The position numbers and the translations under genes were made by a program. Under the pieces are notes generated by a model. That model made no database searches and was not told the origin of the DNA. It saw only the letters and a program-made list of their open reading frames with translations. Source: Cytobacillus oceanisediminis (GTDB lineage: Bacteria; Bacillota; Bacilli; Bacillales; Cytobacillaceae). Taken from it: DNA of 64,000 nt. The stretch spans positions 1 to 64,000 of the forward strand of contig NZ_QGTW01000007.1 in assembly GCF_003182355.1 (NCBI RefSeq), read 5' to 3'. Of the stretch, positions 54,548 to 63,800 are shown in pieces. The first letter of the stretch is position 1, and each line of letters opens with the position of its first letter.

Positions 54548-55048
54548 CTATAACTCTTTAAGAAATTCGTAAGTCTCTGCAGGAGTATGAAAATGTAGTA
54601 TCTGCTTATTTTCCAGTTTTGAAAGCTTGCTAATGATTTCGGGAGATTTATACTTTTTATAGCCCGCAACCCATTTTAAAAATTTCCAATCCAGTTTTTC
54701 TGGGCACCCTTTCCCCATATCCGGACGGGTTTTGCCGTGATATTGGATTCTTCTTTTCACGACACCATAAAGGCATCGAACCGAAGAGTAATCAAGGAAA
54801 ATAATAGTGTCGGCAGCTTCTATTCGCATATCAAGAGTGGAGCCGAAGTTGCCATCAAGAATCCACTCTTCTTTCTTTAATAGCTTGTGTACTGTTATCT
54901 TCCATTGTTCACGCGGAAGTGGTGTCCAGTTTGGCTTCCAAAATAGCGAATCCAAATGATAGACCGGAATCCCAAGTTTTTGGCCGAGGGTGCCGGCTAA
55001 AGTCGATTTGCCTGCTCCCCCAGCCCCTATGATTAAAATTCTTCTCAT
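54548..55048 (-). CDS. Adenylate-kinase-like P-loop protein (FlaR/topology-modulation type)
   Basis: The 166-residue protein has Walker A GAGGAGKSTLAG (residues about 8-19), LDSLFWKPNW and WILDGNFGSTLDMR, which characterise the AAA-type 'DNA topology modulation' or FlaR-like family. The actual substrate is not known. Its ATG overlaps the stop codon of the upstream DUF418 gene (TGATG), so the two are translationally coupled. Confidence 0.82.
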   Translation of the reverse strand: MRRILIIGAGGAGKSTLAGTLGQKLGIPVYHLDSLFWKPNWTPLPREQWKITVHKLLKKEEWILDGNFGSTLDMRIEAADTIIFLDYSSVRCLYGVVKRRIQYHGKTRPDMGKGCPEKLDWKFLKWVAGYKKYKSPEIISKLSKLENKQILHFHTPAETYEFLKEL

Positions 55049-56235
55049 CAAGCCCGCCGCCTCCAATTTGGCAGTTTTAAATAAGTAAAACTCCTCCAAA
55101 GCCATTCAACCGGACCATAGTAATAACGGGAAACCCAGTAGCCGCTTCCCATTACTTGCAGGGCGAAGATGAAAATGACTAGTATCGTTCCGCCGAAAGC
55201 GGAGATCTCACCATAAAAGCCTAATCCATAGCTGTAAAAAATCAAAGTCGAGATAATGGACTGCAAAAGATAATTGGAAAGTGATAATTTGCCGACATAA
55301 GAGAGTGGCATTAGCATCTTCGAAATAGTACCGTTATTAATGGCCAATACAATTGCGAGACCATACCCAATCGCTAAAAGCGGCCCGCCGAAGATGTCCT
55401 GAAGAAAATCCACTGCCAGGTTGCCTTCCAGCAAATATGGAAGCAATTTAAAGACTAAGCCTGCAGCAAGGGATCCAATCATTAGCTTCCTTAAAAACCC
55501 TCGACCTTTCGCCGGTTCTTCAAGCCACTTTAACTTGGCCGCCCCTCCTCCTATTAAAAACAGAGGGAAAATGGAAGCGAACATGATTGGCAATGAGGCA
55601 AGATTATTAACTAAATACCAATCCTCCATCCTTTGGGCCGTGATTTCTGCGAAGCTGCCATTTTGGTATACTTGCAAAGATACTTTCGCTGCGGCAGGAT
55701 CATAGATAGACAATTCCTCGGCAGGTACAAACAGAACAGTCACGATAAATAGAAGAGCAAATAATAAGTTAGGAATGATGTAGAGCAAGATCCCAGTCAA
55801 GAGCATATTCTTCCCGCTCAATTTTATAAAAAGCAAAAAGATAAATCCAAAAATTGCATAGTTGATCAGGATATCTCCATGCCAAATAAGAAGAGCATGA
55901 ATTATGCCTATTAACAGCAGCAATGACAATCTTCTCGCCGCCATCCCTCTGAACGGCAGCCCTTTGGCAATGGCCCGGTCCCTTAAAATCACTAAACCAT
56001 ACCCGAATAACATGGAAAATAACGGATAAAAACTTGCCTGTACGAAGATATCAATAAAAACATATGTGCTTTTATCAGCAGGGCTGTTCCACCATTCAAA
56101 TGGATCAAGATATAAAAACGGCGAGTGGAATGACAGCATATTTACTAAAAAAATCCCCAGGATGGCAAAGCCTCTCATAATATCCAATGAAATGATCCGG
56201 TCCTTCTCCAGGACAGGGCTAACTGGTTTGTGCAT
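55048..56235 (-). CDS. DUF418 family membrane protein (YeiB-like)
   Basis: The 395-residue protein has about ten membrane segments. The N-terminus RIISLDIMRGFAILGIFLVNM is the acyltransferase-like DUF1624/DUF418 opening, and the C-terminal FGPVEWLWR-type motif reads YGPVEWLWRSFTYLK. ATG 56235 follows AAAGGAG. Proposed roles in this family are transport or acyl transfer; unproven. Confidence 0.82.
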   Translation of the reverse strand: MHKPVSPVLEKDRIISLDIMRGFAILGIFLVNMLSFHSPFLYLDPFEWWNSPADKSTYVFIDIFVQASFYPLFSMLFGYGLVILRDRAIAKGLPFRGMAARRLSLLLLIGIIHALLIWHGDILINYAIFGFIFLLFIKLSGKNMLLTGILLYIIPNLLFALLFIVTVLFVPAEELSIYDPAAAKVSLQVYQNGSFAEITAQRMEDWYLVNNLASLPIMFASIFPLFLIGGGAAKLKWLEEPAKGRGFLRKLMIGSLAAGLVFKLLPYLLEGNLAVDFLQDIFGGPLLAIGYGLAIVLAINNGTISKMLMPLSYVGKLSLSNYLLQSIISTLIFYSYGLGFYGEISAFGGTILVIFIFALQVMGSGYWVSRYYYGPVEWLWRSFTYLKLPNWRRRA

Positions 56236-56305
56236 AAAACGACTCCTTTTTTTGGAAACAAAAATATAACCTTTATGATAGAGAGAGCCCTCATAATTGT
56301 CCAGT

Positions 56306-56343
56306 AAAAAAATAAAGAGACCGCAGCATGGGCTGCTGGTCCC
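56306..56343 (-). terminator. Terminator of the acyl-CoA synthetase gene
   Basis: Minus strand GACCAGCAGC-CCAT-GCTGCGGTC then TCTTTATTTTTTT, just after the stop. Confidence 0.82.
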
Positions 56344-56350
56344 CTTCCAG

Positions 56351-57943
56351 TTAATTAACAAACCGCCCTTTTTTTCCTCGGGATTCCCAATAATCGTTGC
56401 GGAGATGTATTTTTTGGATTTTTCCTGAAGCGGTTTTCGGCAGCTCTTCGACGAATGTAACCCCGGTTACCGCCTTAAAATGGGCAAGTTTTTCCCTGGT
56501 AAAACCAATGACTTCCTGCTCGGTTAATGTTTTGCCGCTTCTTAAGACGACAAATGCATGCGGTGTTTCACCCCATTTTTCATGCGGTACTGCAATTACT
56601 GCAGCTTCAAGGATGGCCGGATGCTCATATAACGCGCCTTCAATTTCTATAGAAGAAATGTTTTCGCCTCCGCTGATGATAATATCTTTTTTTCGGTCAA
56701 CGATGTCAATATTTCCGTATTCATCGACATTCGCCATATCGCCGGTATGAAGCCAGCCACCCCTAATAGCTTCCATAGTCGCCTCTTCATTTTTCCAGTA
56801 GCCTTTCATCACCCCGTTGCTTCGGACCACTAATTCCCCAATCTCGCTGCCGTTATGGGCTACTTCTTCTCCGTGCTCATTAATTACTTTTACTTCACAG
56901 CCAATCATCTGATGGCCTGCTTTAGCTTTCATTCGATATTGTTGGTTAAGCGGCAAATCTTTCAGATGGGACCGAATAGTCGATACGGTGCTTAATGGAG
57001 ATGATTCGGTCATTCCGTATACCTGTATAAACTCCCAGCCAAGCTCCTTTTCTACTCTTGTAACGAAAGCTGGAGGCGGAGCCGAACCTGCAATAACTAC
57101 CCTGACATCCTGTTCAATAGTCGGAACTTGCTGTTCATAATATTGCATAAGTGAATTCAGGACAGTGGGTGCCATATGCATAACAGACACTTTATGCTTT
57201 TGCAGCGCTTCAAAGATCTTCTCAGGAGTGGCTTTTCTCATGCACACCTGGACAGCGCCATTTGCTGTGTAATAAAAAGGAGAGCCCCACCCATTTACAT
57301 GGAACATGGGCAATACATGAAGCAGCACATCCTGATCCCGGACGCGCAGGTGGTGCATGGTCGTCAAAGCATGCAGGTAATTATTGCGGTGTGTCAGCAT
57401 AACGCCTTTCGGATTGCCCGTTGTCCCGCTTGTATATAAAAGGCTGCACACATCATTTTCATCCAGTATTTCCCTATCAAAAGACACGCAGCTTTGGTTT
57501 TCTAGCCATAGATCGTAATCCGTTTCATCTGTCGCTTCATCCTTGTAATGAACAATAATTTTTTCAACGGTCCTTAGCTTATCTTTTACAGGAAGAATAA
57601 GATGATAAAGCTCCTGGTCGACAAACAGGATCTTCGACTCACTATGGTTTAATATGAACAGATAATCCTCTGGCTTTAAACGTATATTTAAAGGAACCAT
57701 GATCCCGCCTAGCTGAAAAACTCCATAAAACCCTTCAAGCATCTCAACTGAATTTGGCGCAAGATATGCAACCCGGTCCCCCTTCTGGACTTCAAGCGCT
57801 TTCAAACCATGGGAAAGCTGATTGACCCTCCTGTTTAATTCTTCGTATGTAAAAGCTCTGTCATCTGCAAAAATAGCCTTTTTAGAACCGTAAAGAGCAA
57901 CAGCGCGATCTAAAAATTGAGTTAATACTAAAGGTACATTCAT
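56351..57943 (-). CDS. AMP-forming acyl-CoA synthetase
   Basis: The 530-residue ANL-superfamily enzyme has P-loop LLYTSGTTGNPKGV, YGMTESSP, the GWLHTGD hinge region and the catalytic lysine in LPKTASGKIQK. It activates a fatty or medium-chain acid with ATP and CoA. Chain-length preference cannot be read. AGGTGA precedes the ATG. It is a single transcription unit with its own terminator. Confidence 0.9.
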   Translation of the reverse strand: MNVPLVLTQFLDRAVALYGSKKAIFADDRAFTYEELNRRVNQLSHGLKALEVQKGDRVAYLAPNSVEMLEGFYGVFQLGGIMVPLNIRLKPEDYLFILNHSESKILFVDQELYHLILPVKDKLRTVEKIIVHYKDEATDETDYDLWLENQSCVSFDREILDENDVCSLLYTSGTTGNPKGVMLTHRNNYLHALTTMHHLRVRDQDVLLHVLPMFHVNGWGSPFYYTANGAVQVCMRKATPEKIFEALQKHKVSVMHMAPTVLNSLMQYYEQQVPTIEQDVRVVIAGSAPPPAFVTRVEKELGWEFIQVYGMTESSPLSTVSTIRSHLKDLPLNQQYRMKAKAGHQMIGCEVKVINEHGEEVAHNGSEIGELVVRSNGVMKGYWKNEEATMEAIRGGWLHTGDMANVDEYGNIDIVDRKKDIIISGGENISSIEIEGALYEHPAILEAAVIAVPHEKWGETPHAFVVLRSGKTLTEQEVIGFTREKLAHFKAVTGVTFVEELPKTASGKIQKIHLRNDYWESRGKKGRFVN

Positions 57944-58163
57944 TTTACAGTCACCTCACTGAATATTTCGTTAATTCTGTATTTATTTCTATATTATCAC
58001 ATATAATGAGACAGTTTGTCAGATTTTTCGTCTGTTATAGAACATAAATTCGAAAATTTGGTGAACTGGGAGTGGAGTTTTGTGTTGCTTTTCTTTCAAG
58101 TTTTATCAAAAGCTCCCGATTTAATTGAAGCGTACCAGCCGAAGATATTTGGGCTAATTAATC

Positions 58164-58190
58164 ACACTCAGCTTTTAGGCACATACGATA
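58164..58190 (+). promoter_or_regulatory. Sigma-K-like promoter of the gerP operon
   Basis: AC (58164-58165), 16 nt, CATACGATA (58182-58190) fits the mother-cell sigma-K pattern AC-N16/17-CATANNNTA, 30 nt before gerPA. gerP is known to be expressed late in the mother cell in bacilli. Confidence 0.75.
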
Positions 58191-58220
58191 TACAAGAAAT
58201 AATGAAAAAGGGTGTTATAT

Positions 58221-58442
58221 ATGCCAGCTATTGTTGGAGTCGCACAGGTTATATCAATCGGAAGCAGCGCGGTTTTTAACATAGGGGATGTTTACAAAAT
58301 CATGCCTGTATCAAATGCTAAGACATTTTCTGGCGCTGGGTCTTTTAACACAGGTGACGGGCTGAATGTTTATAATAATCGGAGCTCAACGAATACGTAC
58401 GATTCAGATGGCGTTGACCAGGGAAACTATTTTAATGCTTAA
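58221..58442 (+). CDS. gerPA: Spore germination protein GerPA
   Basis: The 73-residue protein starts MPAIVGVAQVISIGSSAVFNIGD, with FSGAGSFNTGD in the middle, the GerPA/PF family pattern. ATG 58221 is used (AAGGGTG upstream). GerP proteins sit in the inner coat and let germinants pass. First gene of the operon. Confidence 0.92.
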   Translation: MPAIVGVAQVISIGSSAVFNIGDVYKIMPVSNAKTFSGAGSFNTGDGLNVYNNRSSTNTYDSDGVDQGNYFNA

Positions 58443-58456
58443 AAACGGGTGATATC

Positions 58457-58693
58457 ATGAATTTTTATATACAGCAATCGATCCATATCAATTTTATAAA
58501 AATAGGCGGGATCACAAACTCTTCCGTTATGCAGATCGGAAGTGCAGGGATTATCAGGCCGGCCTCCTATTTATATAACACAGGGGGATTTACAGAACCT
58601 GCACCGGAAGCAGAAGCCCCTGGGCCTCCAGGTCCCCCCGGATCTTTATTAACTACCCCTGCAGTTCCCTTGGGGGGCACAACCCAAGCATAG
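58457..58693 (+). CDS. gerPB: Spore germination protein GerPB with collagen-like tail
   Basis: The 78-residue protein has the GerPB core (MNFYIQQSIHINFIKIGGI, VMQIGSAG, LYNTGGFTEPAPE). A C-terminal segment reads APGPPGPPGS, a short collagen-like Gly-Pro-Pro stretch. GGGTGAT precedes the ATG. It acts in the spore coat with the other GerP proteins. Confidence 0.9.
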   Translation: MNFYIQQSIHINFIKIGGITNSSVMQIGSAGIIRPASYLYNTGGFTEPAPEAEAPGPPGPPGSLLTTPAVPLGGTTQA

Positions 58694-58723
58694 GGATTGA
58701 ATAATAAAAGCGAGGTGGTGCGC

Positions 58724-59332
58724 ATGAACCAGCAATTTCATTCCTATCTTCAGCAATTGCATGCTTTCGTAGAGGCTCAGGAAAGAAGAATCCGCAGCCT
58801 GGAAGCAATGGTCAAGAAGCTTCAGGGAGAAACTGCGGCTCTTAAAAGCCGCCCCCCTATGCAGGTGGACCGGATTGAATATAAATTCGACCAGCTTAAG
58901 GTGGAGTCTCTTGAAGGAACCTTAAACATAGGACTTAATCCTTCCGAGCTGCAAAACATTGAAGATTTTGCCGTCGATAACAAAAATATCAAAGCACCTA
59001 TATCGCCAAAAAACCACATGAAAAGAACGATGGAAATTGAAGATGCCATCTATCAATATTTAGAAAGCGAATTGCCGGAAATGGTCTCCACTGTTCAACA
59101 AAAGTTAAATGTATCTGCAGACGATTCTTATATTGCGTTTATCAATGAGGACATTAAGAAGCAGCTACCGAACAGAATTGATTTCTACATTAAGCAGCAG
59201 GCTGCAAGCCGGGGACCACAGGAAAACGATAATGCCGAAGTTATTGAGCATTTAAAAAAGGAAATTCAAAACGGGGTCTATGCCTTTATCTCTCATCTGC
59301 CTGAGAATATGAAAGGAATGAATAAAGAATGA
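58724..59332 (+). CDS. gerPC: Spore germination protein GerPC
   Basis: The 202-residue protein has an N-terminal coiled coil (about 10-50, LQQLHAFVEAQERRIRSLEAMVKKLQGE) and the VDRIEYKFDQLKVESLEGTLNIGLNP segment typical of GerPC. ATG 58724 follows GAGGTG; an upstream TTG is not supported. Its stop overlaps gerPD (ATGA). Confidence 0.9.
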   Translation: MNQQFHSYLQQLHAFVEAQERRIRSLEAMVKKLQGETAALKSRPPMQVDRIEYKFDQLKVESLEGTLNIGLNPSELQNIEDFAVDNKNIKAPISPKNHMKRTMEIEDAIYQYLESELPEMVSTVQQKLNVSADDSYIAFINEDIKKQLPNRIDFYIKQQAASRGPQENDNAEVIEHLKKEIQNGVYAFISHLPENMKGMNKE

Positions 59333-59505
59333 ACTATCAAGTATATAACAGGGATTTGTGCGTAGGAAATATCAGAGTACTGGGTGTATCTAGTTCCTCT
59401 GTCCTTATGGTAGGAGATACGGAAACGATCCAGCTAGCGGCTACATTTGATACACCAGCAGAATCACTCTTAGTAGGGCCTTTTGTGCCGCTTACACCGG
59501 AGTAA
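59329..59505 (+). CDS. gerPD: Spore germination protein GerPD
   Basis: The 58-residue protein starts MNYQVYNRDLCVGNIRVLGVSSSSV and contains VGDTETIQL, typical of GerPD. It overlaps gerPC by 4 nt and is followed 5 nt later by gerPE. Confidence 0.9.
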   Translation: MNYQVYNRDLCVGNIRVLGVSSSSVLMVGDTETIQLAATFDTPAESLLVGPFVPLTPE

Positions 59506-59510
59506 GGATC

Positions 59511-59882
59511 ATGCTGCAGAGAATTTCAGCCGTAGATAAAATTAACATTGATACCATTGCATTTTCTTCCATCTTTGAGATTGGAGATTCCTCCTATATT
59601 CAGGGTTTCTCCAGGGCTATAGCGGTACAGCGGGAAGCAGAGGTTTTTAACGCCAGGGAAGGGAATTTTTCTGTTTATCCGATATTCAGCGAATCGATTC
59701 CCTTCCTGCCCATTGAAGAAGAAATATCAATCCAGACAACTCAGATGAATCCAGTCATAAAAGTGCAAAATATCGATGTGATTGGTGTTTCTTCCTCTTC
59801 CATTATCCATATTGGCAGCAGCAAGCATATTTCAATGGAAACACGTGTGAAGCATATACGCCAGCTCTTTCCAAAAAAATAA
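59511..59882 (+). CDS. gerPE: Spore germination protein GerPE
   Basis: The 123-residue protein has ISAVDKINIDTIAFSSIFEIGDSSYI and VIGVSSSSIIHIGSS, the two IGD/IGS-type repeats of GerPE. AAGGA lies just upstream. Confidence 0.9.
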   Translation: MLQRISAVDKINIDTIAFSSIFEIGDSSYIQGFSRAIAVQREAEVFNAREGNFSVYPIFSESIPFLPIEEEISIQTTQMNPVIKVQNIDVIGVSSSSIIHIGSSKHISMETRVKHIRQLFPKK

Positions 59883-59939
59883 TAAATCTGGAAGAGCATA
59901 AAGTATGCTTATAAATAATTTTAAAAAAGGATGTTTATC

Positions 59940-60158
59940 ATGCCAGCTATAATTGGACCGGTACAAATTATAAATGTCGGAGGGGGAGTTGTACAATTTG
60001 GTGACACGCTATATATCTCACCTAAAAGCAATTCCAAATCAACCTCAGGACAGGGAGCCTTGAACACCGGCGGATTTATCATTACTAACAATGGCCTAAA
60101 TGCCAGCAATGTGCTGGATACCAACCTAATTGACCAGCCAACCGTCGGGAATAACTAA
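59940..60158 (+). CDS. gerPF: Spore germination protein GerPF
   Basis: The 72-residue protein starts MPAIIGPVQIINVGGGVVQFGD with SPKSNSKS and GQGALNTGG, closely related to GerPA. ATG 59940 is used (AAAAAAGG upstream); an ATG 9 nt earlier would sit too close to that site. Last gene of the operon. Confidence 0.92.
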   Translation: MPAIIGPVQIINVGGGVVQFGDTLYISPKSNSKSTSGQGALNTGGFIITNNGLNASNVLDTNLIDQPTVGNN

Positions 60159-60186
60159 TAAGGATTTTGAAAACATTAATCTTAAT

Positions 60187-60226
60187 CCGGACGATAGCCT
60201 AGTGTTATCGTCCTTTTGATTTTATT
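60187..60226 (+). terminator. Terminator of the gerP operon
   Basis: GGACGATA-GCCTAGTG-TTATCGTCC followed by TTTTGATTTT. The hairpin overlaps the end of the converging yisB remnant. Confidence 0.75.
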
Positions 60227-60515
60227 TCGTTCGATTTCCTTGCTTTTGTTAGCTTGGAAGAAGGCTGTTTCTTAATCCACTTCAGATACTTTCCTGTTTT
60301 CTCGTCCTTCTGCAATAATTCGATTGTGTTCAGCCTTGCTCCGAGCTCAACATTTGTATATAAAGCATGATCTGCTTATGGCAGGGGATACATAAATTTG
60401 CAGTCGGCAGGAAGGTTCCTCCCATTTCTTTCGGTGTCAAATGATGTATTGTAATCTCCACTTCCTCCCTTAAACACAATTCGCATGCTCCTGTTTCCGT
60501 CCTCTTTTTTCCCAT
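60205..60515 (-). pseudogene. yisB: yisB, HNH-type nuclease, frameshifted
   Basis: ATG 60515 follows AGGAGG. The first frame encodes CELCLREEVEITIHHLTPKEMGG and LCIPCHKQI, a zinc-type HNH motif (two CxxC pairs and HH). It then ends early at 60330. Adding one base near 60367-60370 restores a frame reading ALYTNVELGARLNTIELLQ, KYLKWIKKQP and a Lys-rich tail to a stop at 60205, the expected YisB C-terminus. A one-base deletion or a sequencing error would explain it. Gene order addA-yisB-gerP matches B. subtilis apart from missing sbcDC. Confidence 0.75.
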
Positions 60516-60865
60516 GGGGAAGCCTCCTTTTTTTAGATTACCCTAATCGGAGGGTGATAAAGAAGCATGTTTGTTGAGTGCGCGTGAGAATCCCTCTTGT
60601 CGCGGGCGATGCCTTTTTCGTACGGGGTTCATCCTTTTATGCGCAGACTTACCTTGTTTATGTGAGCATTTTCTTCATTTACGCGCAGAGTTCCAACCAG
60701 TTTACATTACTTGCGTCTAGACCAGACCTTTTTGCTTCACTTCCTTCAAAATTACGTCAATGTCCACAGTCTTTGCTCGTTCTCCGGTTTTACTGTCCTC
60801 ACATTTCATTAAAAACGCTCCCCAAAATTAAAAAAACCGGCAGGACCATAGTCTGTCGGTTTTTC
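60516..60865. other. Intergenic region yisB / addA
   Basis: 350 bases. Between about 60575 and 60720 there are degenerate short units (TTTATGCGCAGACTTAC, TTTATGTGAGC, TTTACGCGCAGAGTTCC) spaced irregularly by 25-35 bp. No gene is supported. sbcD and sbcC, present here in B. subtilis, are absent. Confidence 0.5.
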
Positions 60866-60866
60866 C
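60830..60866 (-). terminator. Terminator of addA
   Basis: Minus strand AAAAACCGACAGAC, loop, CTGCCGGTTTTTTT at the addA stop. Confidence 0.85.
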
Positions 60867-63800
60867 TATTTCTCTACCTTAATAGAATGGGCACCGTCAA
60901 AGAAAAATAGGTACCTTTCATTGACTTCCCTTTTTAAAATTTGTTCGAGTGCTCTTGTGTACATATCGATTTGCACTTTGTATCTGTCTTCAAGAACCGG
61001 TTTTGCTTCGGTAAAGCCGCCTTTGAATCGGCCGGTGATTCCATCCGTTTTATAGTCAAGGAGCACCAGGCCCTTTTCATCTTCAAACACACAGTCTACA
61101 ATCCCCTGGATTAAAACCGGCTCATCTTCTCCTTGCCAGTCAGGATAGATTTCGCGTGCAGGAAACGATAAACTGAATGGGATTTCTCTTCGGATTGATG
61201 CTGCCTGGACCATTCTCCGTCCAAGATCACTTTCAAAAAACTGCACGATCAGCTGCGGATCGACGCTTTCCCGCTGCTCTTCCGTCAACAGTTCGGTATG
61301 AACCATCTCATCCATCTTAGTTGAAACGGAATCCAATGTTGCCGCCCTGCTGAAATCAATATGCTGCATCACTGCGTGCATGGCGGTTCCACGTTCAGCC
61401 GGCGAAAGTGCTTTTTCCTGCATAAACCGAGGGCGGCTTAACAGCGGTTTATTTATTTTACGGATTAATTCCGTGCCGCTATCTTCATCAGAAAAAATTT
61501 CCCGCTGCCGCTTCACTTCTGAAACGGATTGTTTGGAGCGGTGCTGGGCAGCCTGCTTATAGGAATATTTCCATAAAAGTTGTTCCTGTACTTTTTCCTT
61601 ATAATCCGATTCTGCAGTAACCTGCTTGCCTTCATAAACCAATTGCAGTAAGTCTTCTGAACTCTCATCTGGTTCTGAAGACAGCATGGCAGCTTCTCCG
61701 CTTTTCATAATCGTAATGTTCCAGCATGAAGGATGCTCAAAAATATCTGATGGGACTAGTGGGCTTACTTGTGTCGTTTCCCCTCGCAATGTTTCACAAT
61801 CTCTATGTCTGACCAGGGATGGACCGATCCAGTCCAGATAGCTGTTTGCAGAGGCACGGTCGAACTCAGTCAAAAGCCAATCCCTATGTTCAGCAGTCTG
61901 CAGCCATTGGCTCAGTCTCTTTTCTGCACTTTTTACGGAGGAGACCAGGAATAGCTTTTCCTTCGCCCGAGTTAAGGCCACATATAGAACGCGCATTTCC
62001 TCCGCAAGCATTTCCATCTTCTTTTTCCGTTTAAAAGCAATTTGCGGAAGTGATGGATAAGAAATTCTTTTTTCAGCATTCACATACTTAGCAGCAAATC
62101 CAAATTCCTTGTCCAGCATGTATGGTTTTTTCAAATCCATCGTATTAAAATTACGGGCGAGCCCCGCTATGAAAACGAACGGAAATTCAAGTCCCTTGCT
62201 GCTATGGATGGTCATTAGGCGCACAACGTCTTCCTGTTCACCCAATGCACGGGCAGCACCAAGGTCATCCCCTCTATCCCGCATCCGCTCAATGAATCTC
62301 AGGAAGCGGAATAATCCCCTGAAGGAAGTTGCTTCATACTGTCTGCCTCTGTCATATAAAGCGCGAAGATTCGCCTGCCTCTGTTTTCCGCCTGGCATGC
62401 CGCCGACAAAATCATAGAAGCGGGTTTCTCTGTACAGATGCCAAATAAGCTCGGAAAGTGAGCCCTGTCTTGCCATTACACGCCATTCTTTAAGCTGATC
62501 GAAAAACGGACGGACTTTTTCATATAATTCGCCTGTCTCAAGACTTGGCTCAATCCGGCAGAAGGAGATCAGCGCTTCGTAAAAAGAACCTCTTTTGTTA
62601 TGGATCCTGATCTGAGCCAGTTCTTCCTCCGTCAATCCCAATATAGGAGATCTTAGAACTGAAGCAAGCGGAATGTCCTGGTATGGGTTATCAATCACTT
62701 TAAGAAGGGACATCATAATCGCGACTTCCGTTGCCTCAAAATAACCGCTTGAAAGGTTGGCATAGACAGGAATTCCCTGCTGCTTGAATTCCTCCATAAT
62801 CTGCGGTGCCCATGTCATAGACCGAAGCAGGATCACAATATCCCGGTACATGGCAGGACGCCCTGACTGGGTTTTCGGATTGTAAACTTCTTTGCGCTCC
62901 CCAATCATTTCTTTAATTTTAGCAGCCATATATCTTGCTTCTAGCTGTGATTGCGCCAACTCAGTGCTGTCAAAGCCATCATGAAGATCTTCAGGCTGCG
63001 TTTCGTCCCGGTCGTTTCCTTCCAGATCGATAATGGCCAAATCCACTGGATGTCCCTGATCCTCTGAATAAGGAGCTCCTTTTACCAGTTCAGCTGGCTC
63101 ATCATATTCAATTTCACCAACAGCAACACCCATGATTTGTTTAAAAATATAGTTGGTGCCATGAAGCACTTCCTTACGGCTTCTGAAATTTCGTGCCAAA
63201 TCAATTCTCAGCCCTGTTTCTCCGCCATTTTGGCCAAAACGGGTATACTTGCCTAAAAATAAATTGGGTTCTGCCAGGCGGAAACGGTAGATCGACTGCT
63301 TCACATCTCCCACCATAAAAAGATTTCCGTTTTCTTCAGAATCTGCCGTAACTAATTGTAAAATGGCTTCCTGAACCATGTTTGTGTCCTGATACTCATC
63401 CACCAGCACCTCTTTAAACTGATTTCGGCAGGCTAGAGCAGCCTCTGATGGCAACAGTCTGCCGTCTTCACCGGTTGCTGCAAGGATTTCCAGACAATAA
63501 TGCTCAAGATCTGCAAAATCAACAAGGGCTTTTTCCGTTTTTACCTGCCCAAATCGGACGGAAAAATCCTTAACTAAGGAAACCAGCGTTTCAATATGGG
63601 GCTTCATTTCCGCCATATCCCTGATGAAGCTTTCCGGGCGCCGTCCAAATAGCTCTTCCTGAAGATCAGATATAATCTTCTTTGCTTGATCCCTCAGTTT
63701 TTTTGCTTTCTCTACCAAAGCTTCATCATAGTCATCGCCCTTACAAGTCTTTGCCCTTCCGAATGACCATGATTGCATGGCTTCATAAAGAGATGACCAT

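Noticed and set aside
58016-58279. 87-codon open frame upstream of gerPA
   Set aside because: It covers the sigma-K promoter and overlaps gerPA in another frame; no ribosome binding site.
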